Shown here: positions 11,501 to 22,792 of the stretch, piece by piece
Position numbering within the stretch: position 1 is the first letter of the stretch
How the letters are laid out: each line of letters begins with the position of its first letter
Assembly: GCA_025267735.1 (NCBI GenBank)
Contig: CM046304.1
Location: 29,019,381-29,083,380 of the forward strand
DNA: 64,000 nucleotides
Reading direction: 5' to 3'
Source of the DNA: Mactra quadrangularis
Lineage: Eukaryota > Mollusca > Bivalvia > Venerida > Mactridae
Notes under the pieces: model-generated
What the model was told of the DNA's origin: nothing
The model's database searches: none
Seen by the model: only the letters and a program-made list of their open reading frames with translations
Made by a program: the position numbers and the translations under genes

Positions 11501-13660
11501 TCGTACCATGCGCGTTGTTAAGTCAAACAAAAGTATATCATACTCATAGAACGCTCGTGTGTCTGAAGAATGAACAAGGGTTGTAAACATGCTCTATATC
11601 AGTGTTCTTCTTCAGGAGATTTTTCGGTCCAAAGACGTTTTTGTACTCCATTCAAAACCTTTATAAGTTTAGGTAGAAATAAAACTTGAAACTACAATGA
11701 AGGTTTCTTTAAACTTTCTAACCAACTCTTGAAGCGCTTCAACGAACAAGAATATGACTTTGTCATGAACTTTTGCGACTTAAGAGTATTTACGACAGAT
11801 GATGTAAAAGATGACTGAATTTGAAAGATTTTTAAGATTTGAAATGGTTTTGTCTTCATACGTACTCGGATTATATGTCTTTTAAATATTTGATTATTTA
11901 TGTAATTTGTAATAATTGAAGTTTTTATCAAGCTTCAATTGGCATCAATTAAATGATATATAAATGATATTTTGCTGTTACCATGCATACGCTCTATAAA
12001 ACAGATCCATGGGAGTTAAAGAATAGTGATTGAGAATTTAAATGATTATATTCATTATACTCACTAGTCTCATCACATTTTTCAATAATATAATTGAATT
12101 TGTGAAAAGTGTGTGCTTAAAATTTAATGAAACTGACGTATTTGGTGATTATAGGAATTGTGGAAAAACATTTTTTTTTCACCAAGGTGTTGAGTATGAG
12201 GATAAAATTCGTGAAACGCCAAGACGAGTTTACTTTATTTCTCCGAGTAAGATGGAAATTTAGGGGTTACTTGATAGGGGCTATCTATGTTTAAGTTAGT
12301 TAAAGTTTGAGTTATAATGCCTATCTAGAGGAAATGTTTTGTGCCGTTTTATAAAGCTTTCAAAGCAAGGGATTTCTCGGGTATAAGAATACTATTGGGT
12401 GGGTTCAGGATTGGGACTGTGCTTTGGGGGGGATTGATATGTTTTGTCTTAACTAGGTAAAACAAATATTTTTGCAAGTCAGCCATCTTGGAATAATGGT
12501 GATCAGAGACTTTCTATAGCCCTGGTGTATAGGTGGGAATGGTAGCGGAAATGACCGCCCTAAACGGACCAGTGAATCCCCATGGTGTAAAATCCCTGCC
12601 CGTGCCCCTCCCCGTCCCTTATGCATGCTTGCCCATACACCGTGTCCCTAACTTATTTGTTTCTTTTTCAGCATTTCATTCTTAACTTTTCATATATTTG
12701 TTTGGTAAGATGTACATGTTATAAAAAAACATATTTTTTCCGGTTTCTCTTCTCGTGTTTTGTCTATTTCAGATTCTGACTGATACATGTATCCGTATGG
12801 ATCAAGAAATTCATACAAGTCAATTCTATAAGGTAATTCACAGTAAAAACTAGTCCAACTAACACGAAAAAACTCAATTTATTACTCATACTTATTTATT
12901 TTGATCATTATTTTGCTCATTTAATTATTGTTACACTGAATTTTACAAAATAAAGCTGATAGCAATTTTGATAAGTTTAATTCAATTGTATTGATTTGAA
13001 TCTGTACATGAACTGATAAGTCAAGCATCAAGTGGAATTTGAGTTTGTGCCTTTGAGTTTATAATAAAACACAATGATGTTTTATTTTGATTCATAATGT
13101 GTATTTTTATAATTATGTTCATAAAATAACAGTCATTCCGACTGACCGTATTGACATGCTATTTAGTGACAAAAACAATTGAGTTTGTTATAGAATTTAT
13201 TCTTAAGTTTATTTATGAAACTGGGTACTCACTGCATCCTTTTATTCAAATAATTAGAAACTGAGTACATATAGTGAAGAAACATTTCGTATGGTTAGTA
13301 TTCCTGTATGTTATACATTTTAGGTTGTGACGGATGCCTACAGATTCAGACAAATAAGAATAGGCCAAACAGGTTTCATTTTGAGTTGGGTTTAAGAGTA
13401 TATGGAAACAGCACAATAAGATATAACTTCCAGTGGTAAGTAAAATGAAATTCTCTGAATTTTTGATGAAATATATGGTCACTCACACTTCGGACTGACA
13501 CAGTTTGGTTTGAACTGCGGTTTGGTGCTACGGTTTGATTCGTATTGCGGTTCATATTTTATTATCCTATTGTTTTATATAAAATACCGAAAGTTGGGAA
13601 AGTTTACCGATCGCATGTAATAAGCGACCATTAAGTCCATCGGTTTTCAGTTAACTATTT
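11501..13660. other. Non-coding stretch, nothing firmly recognised
   Basis: No supported gene. A 60-bp segment at about 12,774-12,833 is bounded by a strong acceptor (TTTTGTCTATTTCAG) and a weaker donor (AAG|GTAATT) and is open in one frame, but it is too short to call. Confidence 0.5.
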
Positions 13661-13669
13661 AGAAGATCA

Positions 13670-14580
13670 TTCAGGAATTAACAGTGTTTTATTCAAAAAT
13701 TCATTCAGAAGTCTATCGATCAATTGCCGAATACATGGCTGCTTATTCAGAAGTCTATGTAAAAACATGTGAAATGCATTTAGAAAACCTTTTAGATTTT
13801 TAAAGCCAACTATATGCCTTCATGACTGTTTACGAATGGTTTAGGCGAAGTGCTACAGCTGCTGTTTAAAAAGTATATTTGAAATATATATATTGTTTGT
13901 TTGCGACATTCTCGTACCCCGAAGTTATCATGATTCTCGATCTAATATTGAGAATCCTACTAGACTCTGGGTACGAGAATGATTTGCGAGAGCACAGCTG
14001 TGTATTCAGGCGTCTATACAGAATTATATTTGTCAAATTATACCTATCTGTGCGTTCAACCAATAATTTAAAATTATATTGGTGCAGTGTGGAATGAGCA
14101 GCTGATTATTCAGTACTTAGTCTATTCAGATGTATATTCGATAAAATATAGTCATGTGTTTTTACCTTAATCTAAAAGTCTATTGATGCAGTGCCTAAAA
14201 ACAGCTGCTTATTCAAACATCTATTCGGTTGTATGTTCATGTGTATACAGAAGCCTTTTTTGCTCGGCCTTGTTCATTTCTTTCCTGCCTGGAAATTTGA
14301 ACGGACTCTAAACGATGAATCGATTTTTAAGCCAGTACGTGTTACCTCCCACAAGAGTGTAGTTCTTATTTCTTTAGACACAATTTCACAAACAAATCGC
14401 AAAATATTACTATTCGTTCAGATAGCTAAAAATGTGTTCTAGTCTATTAGTGCCGATCCGTATAAACGACTGCTCGTTCAGAAGTCTACTCGAAAGTATA
14501 TTTGCGAGAACGTTGTATCTATTCAAAAATCTACATTTTGTAAGAATTCGGGTCGTGCGTTTAATATCTATTCAGAATCT
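13670..14580. repeat. Degenerate ~100-bp minisatellite
   Basis: The phrase GCTGCTTATTCAGAAGTCTA and variants recur roughly every 90-110 bp (near 13,737, 13,995, 14,100, 14,203 and 14,470). A 75-bp hairpin is inserted among them. No open frame of note. Confidence 0.55.
13907..13981. repeat. 75-bp hairpin element
   Basis: CATTCTCGTACCC (13,907-13,919) and GGGTACGAGAATG (13,969-13,981) are perfect inverted repeats. Inside them GATTCTC and GAGAATC pair again. A related TCTCTGGGTACGAGA palindrome occurs near 54,240. It is probably a tiny foldback MITE. Confidence 0.75.
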
Positions 14581-17070
14581 TTAGATTACTATGTATGCAT
14601 CAATATGTTATTTAAGATATCTGTAAAAACATTTTTACAAGAAAAAATATCTGTATATTAATTAAGAATTAATTATTTTCTATCATTTCACCGTATTGAC
14701 CTTTAAAAAGAGTTTACAAAAGGCTGAGGTTAATAAAGTCTGACAGATTACATAGTCAAATGTTCTTTGATATCATAGCCATGCGTTTTATTACATTTGA
14801 TATAATTATGATAAAATCACAAAACATAAGGAAAGCCTATGAATCATTGACAATTTTCAGTGATGTCTTCGTACAAACGCCTTTATTCCTTCTGACTTAA
14901 TCCAATGATTGTTAAGGGCTAAATAAAAAGCTGTTATAAGTGTAGTTTGGAAATGCGCTAATAAAATCTAATTCTCCTCGGAATGCATATAGCTACAATT
15001 TTGCAAATAGATTTCTAAATAGATTTGACTGCATAGCCTAGTCAAGTTTTGTAAATAGACTTCTTGACTTCTTGATAAACAGCTGTTGGTTTGGCGCTAC
15101 GACAACGGACTCTTGAACTTGTTTTTTAATACATGGTCATGTTTTCACGATTATACTTCTGAAAGTACCTCTGAATTACGAGCTGTTATTACCCCGAATG
15201 AACCTTTTATTATCCAACGAAAAGTATTGTATAGTTAAATGACAATTGGTAGGTAACTTCATGGACAAAGTGTATTACGAAAATCCCGTATTATTTGAAT
15301 GTGGAATATATTCATTGTGTTACATTTAAATCGCTTTCTCGCCATACAATCTTCATTTCACTTACCAGAATATCGACAGTTCATTCGAATGGAAGATCTC
15401 AGATTTTTTTTCTATGTGGCCCATGAACAAAAATCCCGATCATACATGTAGTTCATTATGCACGTTATTGGTCAATGGGGACTATTTTGAAATTAGTTCA
15501 TGTGCCACCTGAACTCAATTTATGATTGAATTTTGAATATTGTTGTGTAATGTTCCGGCAATTCTGGCAACTGTGACTAAAATACATTTCTTATTTAAAA
15601 AAGTGATAAAATGAATGTTCTGTATGCAAATCTATGAAAGCAATATATCTATAATGAGCTATCGATACGCTTTCAGAAATGTCTAACTTACAGCCTTCAG
15701 ACTTTTTACCAATAACTGGTACAATAATATTGGCATGTGAATAATTATGTTCGATGCGTCAAATGGGCAAATACATTCAATCTGAACCCTATCATACACA
15801 TGAACTGTCGATTTTGCGTCTTCCATTAGAAATATTATTGTGAATTGCATGTTTTATGATACATTCTGTATTCAAATGATTATAGAGTTTCTAGTTCATA
15901 GTTCATACACATCATCATTAACAGCAATGTATTTGTCATAGTACAGAAGTTTTGTTCATCATGAAAACGGAATTCCTCCTAATACAAAACCATGTCTGTG
16001 GTCATAGGCAATTGTTTGATTACGAGTCAAACATATTATACATGTAAATGTTTTGTCGACAAAACAAGTACTGTGTGTGTTGAGGTGTTTGCAATAAGCC
16101 TCTTAATGTATTATTCGGCGTAGGTAATATCGGACTCTCGCTAAGTTTGCCAAAAATGTTTTTTTAGAAATCTACTCCAAGCTGTATGACGAGCTATGTG
16201 TAATCAACGCGATTTTCATAATCTAATCAACATTAACCATGTTATGAAAATGTGTTTCTAATTGTAATTGATATCAGTGGAGTATTTTACTATTTTGTCT
16301 TAAAATAGTAATAAAAGTTGCTTTTATCATTTTTTTCAGGTTTATATAAAATGTGAGCATCGTGACCATGTGTGATGAAAATGTCAATGTGTGAATCCAC
16401 AAGATGTCAAGAAACAAACCAACATTTATAAACATTATTTATGTACTTGTACTTGTACACCAAGAGTGTTATTCCATGTATTTTATATCTATTAAACTAT
16501 ACCTGCATGGTCTTTAAGCATACCTGAGCAAATATTGCTCTACGATATGGTGTGCTTTCTGGGTGTTTGTCTTTCTTTTCTACTTCGGAGATAAATAACT
16601 GTTACTTCTTCAAGCTAGAGAATTTGTCCTCGAACTATTCTTACAACTAATACCAAGCTAGGGTGTGTGCCCTGAAAATACTCATAAATAAATTCTAGAG
16701 GTGTATACCATGGTTTGGTATATGTTATACTGATAGATCAATGAACATAATAATGCATTGTACATACTGTGAAAATACTTTAGGGTGACCCTTTCATACT
16801 CTTAATTTTACTGTTTCATGACATGGTGCTCCATTTACATGCCATGTTTTTTCTAACAGTTATAACCAGGCTCTTTCGAAATTTTATATTGTCCGCATGG
16901 ACAATTTAAAGAATTGTTGTATGATGTTGAAATGAAAAAGAAAATTGCGCATACTCTCACTTTGTACAAATTTAGTTCTTAGCAGCTTGAAGATGTAACT
17001 GTTAGATACCTCCCTATTGCTGGTATACTAATGTTGATATTGACCTGGTACAAACTTTACTACTTCTCAC
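14581..17070. other. Non-coding stretch, nothing recognised
   Basis: AT-rich single-copy-looking DNA with no supported exon, RNA gene or terminal repeat. Confidence 0.5.
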
Positions 17071-17074
17071 GGTG

Positions 17075-17530
17075 GCAATGCCATGTAACCCATTTCACCA
17101 AAAATGTTACGATGTCAAGAAGTAAACATTGAAATTTCCGCCTGTTAGCAAAAAGGATAAAATTTGCGTTGGAGCTATGATGCTCAGCAAATAGTAGACT
17201 ACAACCTCTCTTGAACAACACTCTCTGGAAGGTAATAAATTGTGTTGCTGTTCAGAGGTTGTTGCTCAATAGAGATTGAATTCAATTTGAAAGGGAAATA
17301 GTTTCAGTTGTTGTTATAAAAACGATTTGTTCTGTAGAGGGCCACTCTGCAGAGGGTATACAGTATACAATTTTCTGCTCAGTCTCGCGTAGGTTTTATG
17401 TAAATCTGACAATAATCAAAATAATAACGGCTGTTTAAACTTTGAGTAGAGGCCGATTTGTCACCTTTTCCTTCTTGGAATCGTAGCATTTTTGATGCCA
17501 TAGTCACGTGGTATTGCCATCGTGGGTTCT
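17075..17530. repeat. Dispersed foldback repeat, copy 1
   Basis: The ends (CACGGTGGCAATGCCATG...CAAAAATGTTACGATG and GTAGCATTTTTGATGCC...GGTATTGCCATCGTG) are ~45-bp imperfect inverted repeats. The internal phrase TGATGCTCAGCAAA and the GTAGCATTT end are shared with 44,335-45,045, where a hAT MITE has inserted. It has no coding capacity. Confidence 0.6.
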
Positions 17531-17964
17531 TGCACGCTAAAATTCCAGAGACTGGCCACAGTTTTCCAAAGAATTTGAAGAGTCTCCCGCCGACCATTTT
17601 GGTGAATTAAATGGCGACGTTAAATGGTCAAATTCTTGGGCTGTTGTTGTAGTCCGTTTTTTGTCAACTGTCAAAGCTTAATTTCATGGTGACTGAATGC
17701 ATTGTTTTGTACTGGCGACCTAATTGATATTAAATATATCTTGACTAAAACATATCGTACGGCATAAGCAGCTTTACTCGATCACAATACACACTTTCGG
17801 AAACTCATGGATGTAAATAATGACAATGCTATTAACAAACGCATTCAACGTAAAATTATTTATGTTTTGACAGTTAAGAAAAAACGAACTATAATACAAT
17901 TGAAATTGTCAAACTCTTAAGAACGTTGTCTAGACGTCATTAAATGGTCGGGGTTTTACTCTAG

Positions 17965-18237
17965 TATAGTGCGTAAATATTGACCCCAACCTGACCTTTC
18001 ACATTTGCATCTAATAATTATCTACACATATCCCGACGAAAATCAGTACCAAGTATATTCTACACCTGGGCAGCGATCGTAAAATTATAGAAGTATGTTT
18101 GTGTGTTTTAAGTTTTAACTCGTAATCCTCACGGCCACGGTGTAATCGAGCATTAATACTACATTCGCATTCAATGTAATGAATATTCTTGCATAAAGAT
18201 AAGGTCAGGGTCAAACTTGACGCATATATGCAATATA
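17965..18237 (-). repeat. TATAGTGCG MITE, copy C (internally deleted)
   Basis: The left end TATAGTGCG followed by TTGACCCCAACCTGACCTTT and the right end AAGATAAGGTCAGGGTCAA match the ends of 19,881-20,460 in opposite orientation. The element is about half the length of that copy. Confidence 0.75.
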
Positions 18238-18439
18238 AAATGCTGTACACACTTATTGGCGTAATATACATGACGGCGTCATAATCTATGGGGGCGTAAA
18301 AACTACGATTCAAACTCTTTGGAATTTTAGCTTGACCTGCAGTTGAAGTACTAAAGTAATGGACAAATAATTGCTAGAAACGGATTCGAGAGATGTATAT
18401 AAATAATATCATATTATTTCATAATCGAAAACACGTCTG

Positions 18440-18885
18440 TAATGCCTAGTTCACACTGTCCCGGTGTATGCCCCGGTGCGTCTCGGTTATTACAGTCGGT
18501 GGACCAGGATGAACGATAACCGGAAAGATTAATGAAAATAGAGTTGTCAAAGCGGAAGTCACCGTATCTCCACGATGGACACGGACCATGTTGATTAATT
18601 ACGGTTTTACCTAGAGATTTTACATTCAGAACTTTCTCGACGATCTTCTACTCGGATCGCCGAGGTTGTTCCGAATGGAGATGTTAAGGTGGAGATACGG
18701 ATCGTGCCGGACGAGCTATGGTGATGCCCTAGATCTCCTGTGAATAAGCCGGTAATGGTTTCGTATCCCTGTGAAACCCTGTTGTATTTAATTTTTAACA
18801 TTAGCGAAATCAGATCAACGGTGATTGCCCGATTCAATGCGGTTGTCCCGATTGAACGTACTGGGACAGTGTGAACTAGGCATTA
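18440..18885. mobile_element. MITE with 23-bp perfect terminal inverted repeats
   Basis: TAATGCCTAGTTCACACTG plus TCCC at 18,440-18,462 is the exact reverse complement of 18,863-18,885. A TA dinucleotide at each edge is compatible with a TA target duplication. Internally GTATCTCCAC and GGAGATACGG are also inverted. No ORF for a transposase. The superfamily (Tc1/mariner or another TA-targeting group) is undetermined. Confidence 0.88.
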
Positions 18886-18893
18886 GTGATGAC

Positions 18894-18972
18894 ATTCGGA
18901 ACTCCTCGGTCATTCACTAGGAATAACTAAAGACTGATTATTCAATAAGTGGTTGAGGTGTTCCGAATGGAA
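18894..18972. repeat. Short foldback, CATTCGGAACTCCTCGG family
   Basis: CATTCGGAACTCCTCGGTCA at the left is answered by GGTTGAGGTGTTCCGAATGG at the right. The same motif recurs near 18,655, inside 22,024-22,739 and inside 25,075-25,279, so it is a mobile sequence module. Confidence 0.6.
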
Positions 18973-19613
18973 TAAAGACGTTATTTTAACACTAGTCTGG
19001 ATTACCTACCCTTTACTACTATTGGGTCAAGCAAAGCGCAATTATGGCGACACCACAAGGGCATCTGAGGACTACAAATTTTCTCTTTTTGTGACGTTTT
19101 CTGTCGATGGACAATTTGGTAGGAGTTCGGTACTATTTAAGTTATTCGAAGTCAATTATTCTGTGTACACTTAATTTTAGCGAACAATTAACCAAAAATC
19201 ACGTCTGCAAAATAGACACGATTCGGACTTTGACTTTTTTTGTTAGAATTCCAGATACTTAATTTAGCATACATGTTACTGTAACCAAACGACTAAACAT
19301 GAGGTATCACTCTAACTCTTTATAAGTTTCTTTGATTTATGCCAAAATTTGAAAACAGAATCATCTGATACCTTTTACAATGCATCGGACGCCGCTATTA
19401 TTCTGCTTTGCCTGGCACACTTTTAACCGTCTAAGTACGACTGGAAACCAGACAACATGATGACTTCATGAAACTATGAAGTTCGTATAAACTAAAGCTC
19501 TCGAATTACATACAATTATTTGTCTATTTCTCTATTTCTTCAATACTTCAACAGCATGGTAAACCCCTCGCAAATTGAAGGTGCACTCACGGAATTTGCT
19601 TAAAATCTGAATC

Positions 19614-19879
19614 TGTGGTGCATTTCCCAAACATGTTTACGGAAAAAATCTTCGTAAGTCATTTTCATATCATTCATAAGTCATTTTCATATAATTAGTA
19701 CTTCAAGACGGATAATAAGCATAACTATGATATGATATTCAAAAGGTATGCACAATTCTAATCAATTTATATAATATTTAGAATTGATAAGCTAAAAAAT
19801 GAGCGTATTATTAATGTTTCTTGTTTTTGACTTACGAAGATTTTTTTCGTAAGATTTTTTTTGTGAAAAGCACCACTGG
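19614..19879. repeat. Foldback MITE, TTTTCACAAAAAAT family, copy B
   Basis: The left end GTGGTGCATTTCCC...ACGGAAAAAATCTTCGTAAG is mirrored at the right by CTTACGAAGATTTTTTTCGT...TTGTGAAAAGCACCAC. It abuts the TATAGTGCG element that begins at 19,881. Confidence 0.7.
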
Positions 19880-19880
19880 T

Positions 19881-20460
19881 TATAGTGCGGACACATTGAC
19901 CCCGACCTGACCTTTATGCAAGAATATTCATTACATGGAATACGAAGGTAGTATTAATGTTCGAAAACAATCGTATTATACCGTCAAGGCTCGAATGTAA
20001 TTATAACACAGGGATTATTTCTAAAGTACATTTAAAGTGTACAATGAGTCTCTATTACACATAGGCCGGACCAGAATATTATACGATAAGGCTAGCTACC
20101 AATTCAGTAGGTTTAAGCCCCACAAACGCCATCCCCGCCCATTTTATTATAATTTGTAATTACAAATGTAAGAAAACAGGTTTCACGTTTGAATGCACAT
20201 ATATACTCTATACATGTCTTGTTAAACTTATTATGTAAGCCATAGCCGACATTACACCCTCAAAACCTACAAGCCCCATGCAACCCTACTAAGTACCCGC
20301 CGATGCTATTTACAATCAATGTAAATCGACTGCTTATATGAAATATGTAACGAGCCGAAGTGTAGGTGAGGCGTGGTATTGATTTTCGCCGGGATATGTG
20401 TATCTGATAATAAGATGCAAATGAGAAAGGTAAGGTCGGGGTCAATATGTCCGCACTATA
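19881..20460 (+). mobile_element. TATAGTGCG MITE, copy A
   Basis: The 35-bp ends TATAGTGCGGACACATTGAC...CCTTT and AAAGG...GTCAATATGTCCGCACTATA match at 33 of 35 positions as inverted repeats. It is 580 bp and non-coding. It preserves the empty target site of the small element found in copy B (GGACCAGAATATT near 20,078). Confidence 0.88.
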
Positions 20461-20734
20461 CGAAGTGGCTAGCTTAAGATTATCTCACCAATCATCGTCT
20501 GATATCCCGTGATACATTACTCTGCTATGCTGCGCTATGGAGTAAAATGGAATTAAGTACTGTGGTTGCCGACGATGCACCCCAATATTGTTTTTAATCA
20601 CTCGACCACATTGCAGACTTTTAACCACTCGACCATGCCACAGTGTTACCAAAAGAATAACTTGTATCAGGTTAATATTGACGTTAAATACCAGCAGCGT
20701 GTTCAGAAACGACTATTGGCAAACGTTACTGATA

Positions 20735-21610
20735 CGAGACAACTCGACCCGAAGACAACTCAACCCTTGGATAACTCACCTCAAAGTTAGGGCAACTTAA
20801 TCCGTTAGTAGGAGATTGAGTTGTCTTTGGATTGAGTTTAGTGCTGCAACGATTCACCGGAAAGTCGAATCGATGCGATTCGATACATTTTTTTTCGATT
20901 CGATTTTTTCCGATTCGATTCATTTTTTAATACAATTTACTTCAAATATGCATTTATACATTTATTTGAGCTTAAAACAAAATTATGTGGATTTACTAAA
21001 AGTGTTACTGAAATTTGATAACACGAAACTCGAAAATCTGCTAAATTTATATTTGCTTTATCAAGTACGAAATGGATTGGGTACGAATGTAAAGTTCGCG
21101 AAAATGTATTATAATTGTAATTTCGACTAAAACGTATAGACAGCATGGAGCATATATTGTAGAAAGGTGCAATTCTTGATATACTTCCGTACATTTAACA
21201 AAAACCTACGCTTTGTTGGGAAATATATTTAAATTTGAATTAACTAACATCGAAACTTTACAGGTAAAACTCAATCACACCGACCCAATTTGCGTGGCTA
21301 ATGGGGGCATGAATAAATTTTTGGAACAGAGTTTCCATGCTTGTTAAATCGTATTGGAAGCTTTGGAGAAATGTAACTAAGTTAAACCCAGTTTCACTGA
21401 CAACGTATTTTGTCTTTTAGGTGCGCCTTTGCTTTTATCCTTATAACATATGTAGACATGTTTAAAAGTCAGTATCGAATCGAAACTCGCAGGTCCCGAA
21501 TCGAAATCGAATCGGCACCCTCGCAATCGAGTTTCGATGTATCGAATCGAATCGTTGCAGCCCTAATTGAGTTGTTCCGACCCTAAAGTTACGGAACGTG
21601 ACGAAACGCT
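20735..21610. repeat. Foldback repeat hosting a hAT MITE
   Basis: GAGACAACTCGACCCGAAG / ACAACTCAACCC on the left is answered by GATTGAGTTGTCTTTGG...GAGTTGTTCC on the right. The right arm is split by the hAT element at 20,839-21,565, so this foldback is older. Confidence 0.5.
20839..21565. mobile_element. hAT-type MITE with 8-bp target duplication
   Basis: The ends TAGTGCTGCAACGATTC and GAATCGTTGCAGCCCTA form inverted repeats. ATTGAGTT is duplicated at 20,831-20,838 and 21,566-21,573. Eight-base duplications with TAG...CTA ends are typical of the hAT superfamily. The subterminal regions are full of CGATTCGATT repeats. No transposase ORF, so it is non-autonomous. Confidence 0.92.
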
Positions 21611-21854
21611 CGGGGTAACTAAACAGGCTACAGGACAACGTGACTCCATGTGTTTAAAATCAAATGGATCTTGAACCATAGTTTATAAAACTTGACAATG
21701 GTCTCCTGATAAACTCAAGAGTATATATTTTAGGTCAGAAATCGATGAACTAATTCACAGTAAGAAAAAAATATTATTGAATGTTTCTCACTAATATGAT
21801 TAGGGACATTCTACTAATCAATTTTATCACTTTGCATACAAATAAAAAATATGA

Positions 21855-22051
21855 AAGTCCAATTAGATAGATTACTCGGATTTTACCCTTACCTTTTCTA
21901 TAATTTACTTAATTTGTTTGAATTGATTGGAAATCAATTAAATTATTGTTTGGGTGAAGACTATCAATATTGCATTAAATTTGTTTACATCTAAATGAAC
22001 AAGAGAGATACGTCATAGAAAGCCAATGGTAAAATCCGAGGATTCCAACTG
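21855..22051. repeat. ACTCGGATTTTACC foldback, copy 1
   Basis: The left edge ATTACTCGGATTTTACCC and right edge GGTAAAATCCGAGGATTCC are inverted. The same ~200-240-bp module occurs at 57,815-58,065 and, split by a 1.65-kb insertion, at 22,712-24,605. Confidence 0.6.
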
Positions 22052-22739
22052 ATAGGAACTTCCATTCGGAGCTACCTCGGCAATCTTCTACACAGATAAA
22101 CCTCATTTGAAACTCCTTGGCCATTCGAATTATTCATTCATGAATAGACGAGGTGTTCCGAATGAGATAAATCTCCAGCATTCGGAACTCCTCGGCCATT
22201 CGCTACGAATAACCGCGGACATATTCCGACGCCATTTTGGAAGAACCGGTGTTGAAGTAAACAAATACACGATTGTTGAGGCGATGACTCGTATATTTGA
22301 AATTACACATTTCAATGATATCGATTAACAATATTTTGTTCAATTTAAAACAAATAAATGTGTTTAGACAAAGATCTGTGTGTATACTACAAGAACTATT
22401 TTGTGTAACCGTTACGTGCTTCGCCTCGCGTAGGTAGTAAAATCACCAAAACCCAGTGAAGACCCCCCACGAATCCTTCCGAGATTATTAATTCTGGTAA
22501 GGTCGATGTGTTCCGAATGAAATCTATAGCTTTGTTCGTAGAAGACTACCGAAGTTGTTTCGAATAAGAACCTACTAGACAATTAGGGACTTCTTTCCCT
22601 GATAAAATCTAAAGCAATCCAATTGGTCAGTAGGTCCATTAAATACGCCTAAATATGTCGGAGGTTATTCGAAGCGAATGGCCGAGGAGTTCCGAATGGA
22701 GTAGCTCCTTACAGTTGGAATCCTTGGATTTTATCATTG
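22024..22739. mobile_element. 716-bp inverted-repeat element
   Basis: CAATGGTAAAATCCGAGGAT...CCAACTG and CAGTTGG...ATCCTTGGATTTTATCATTG match at 26 of 28 bases as inverted repeats. The interior carries several CATTCGGAACTCCTCGG / CCGAGGAGTTCCGAATG modules. It may be a composite of two flanking foldbacks rather than one transposon. Small ORFs inside it are not genes. Confidence 0.6.
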
Positions 22740-22792
22740 AATTTCTATGTAAATATAACAAATATCTTTCTTGTTAATTAAGATATTAACTG

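Noticed and set aside
12774..12833. 60-bp open segment between a strong acceptor and a weak donor on the plus strand.
   Set aside because: Too short, no partner exons with matching phase, no recognisable peptide.
17530..17600. Minus-strand ATGGTCGGCGGGAGACTC start that looks like a gene's first exon.
   Set aside because: It runs straight into a dispersed repeat, has no good donor, and the peptide is unrecognised.
20816..21130. 104-codon plus-strand open frame.
   Set aside because: It falls across the end and interior of a hAT MITE. No protein motif.
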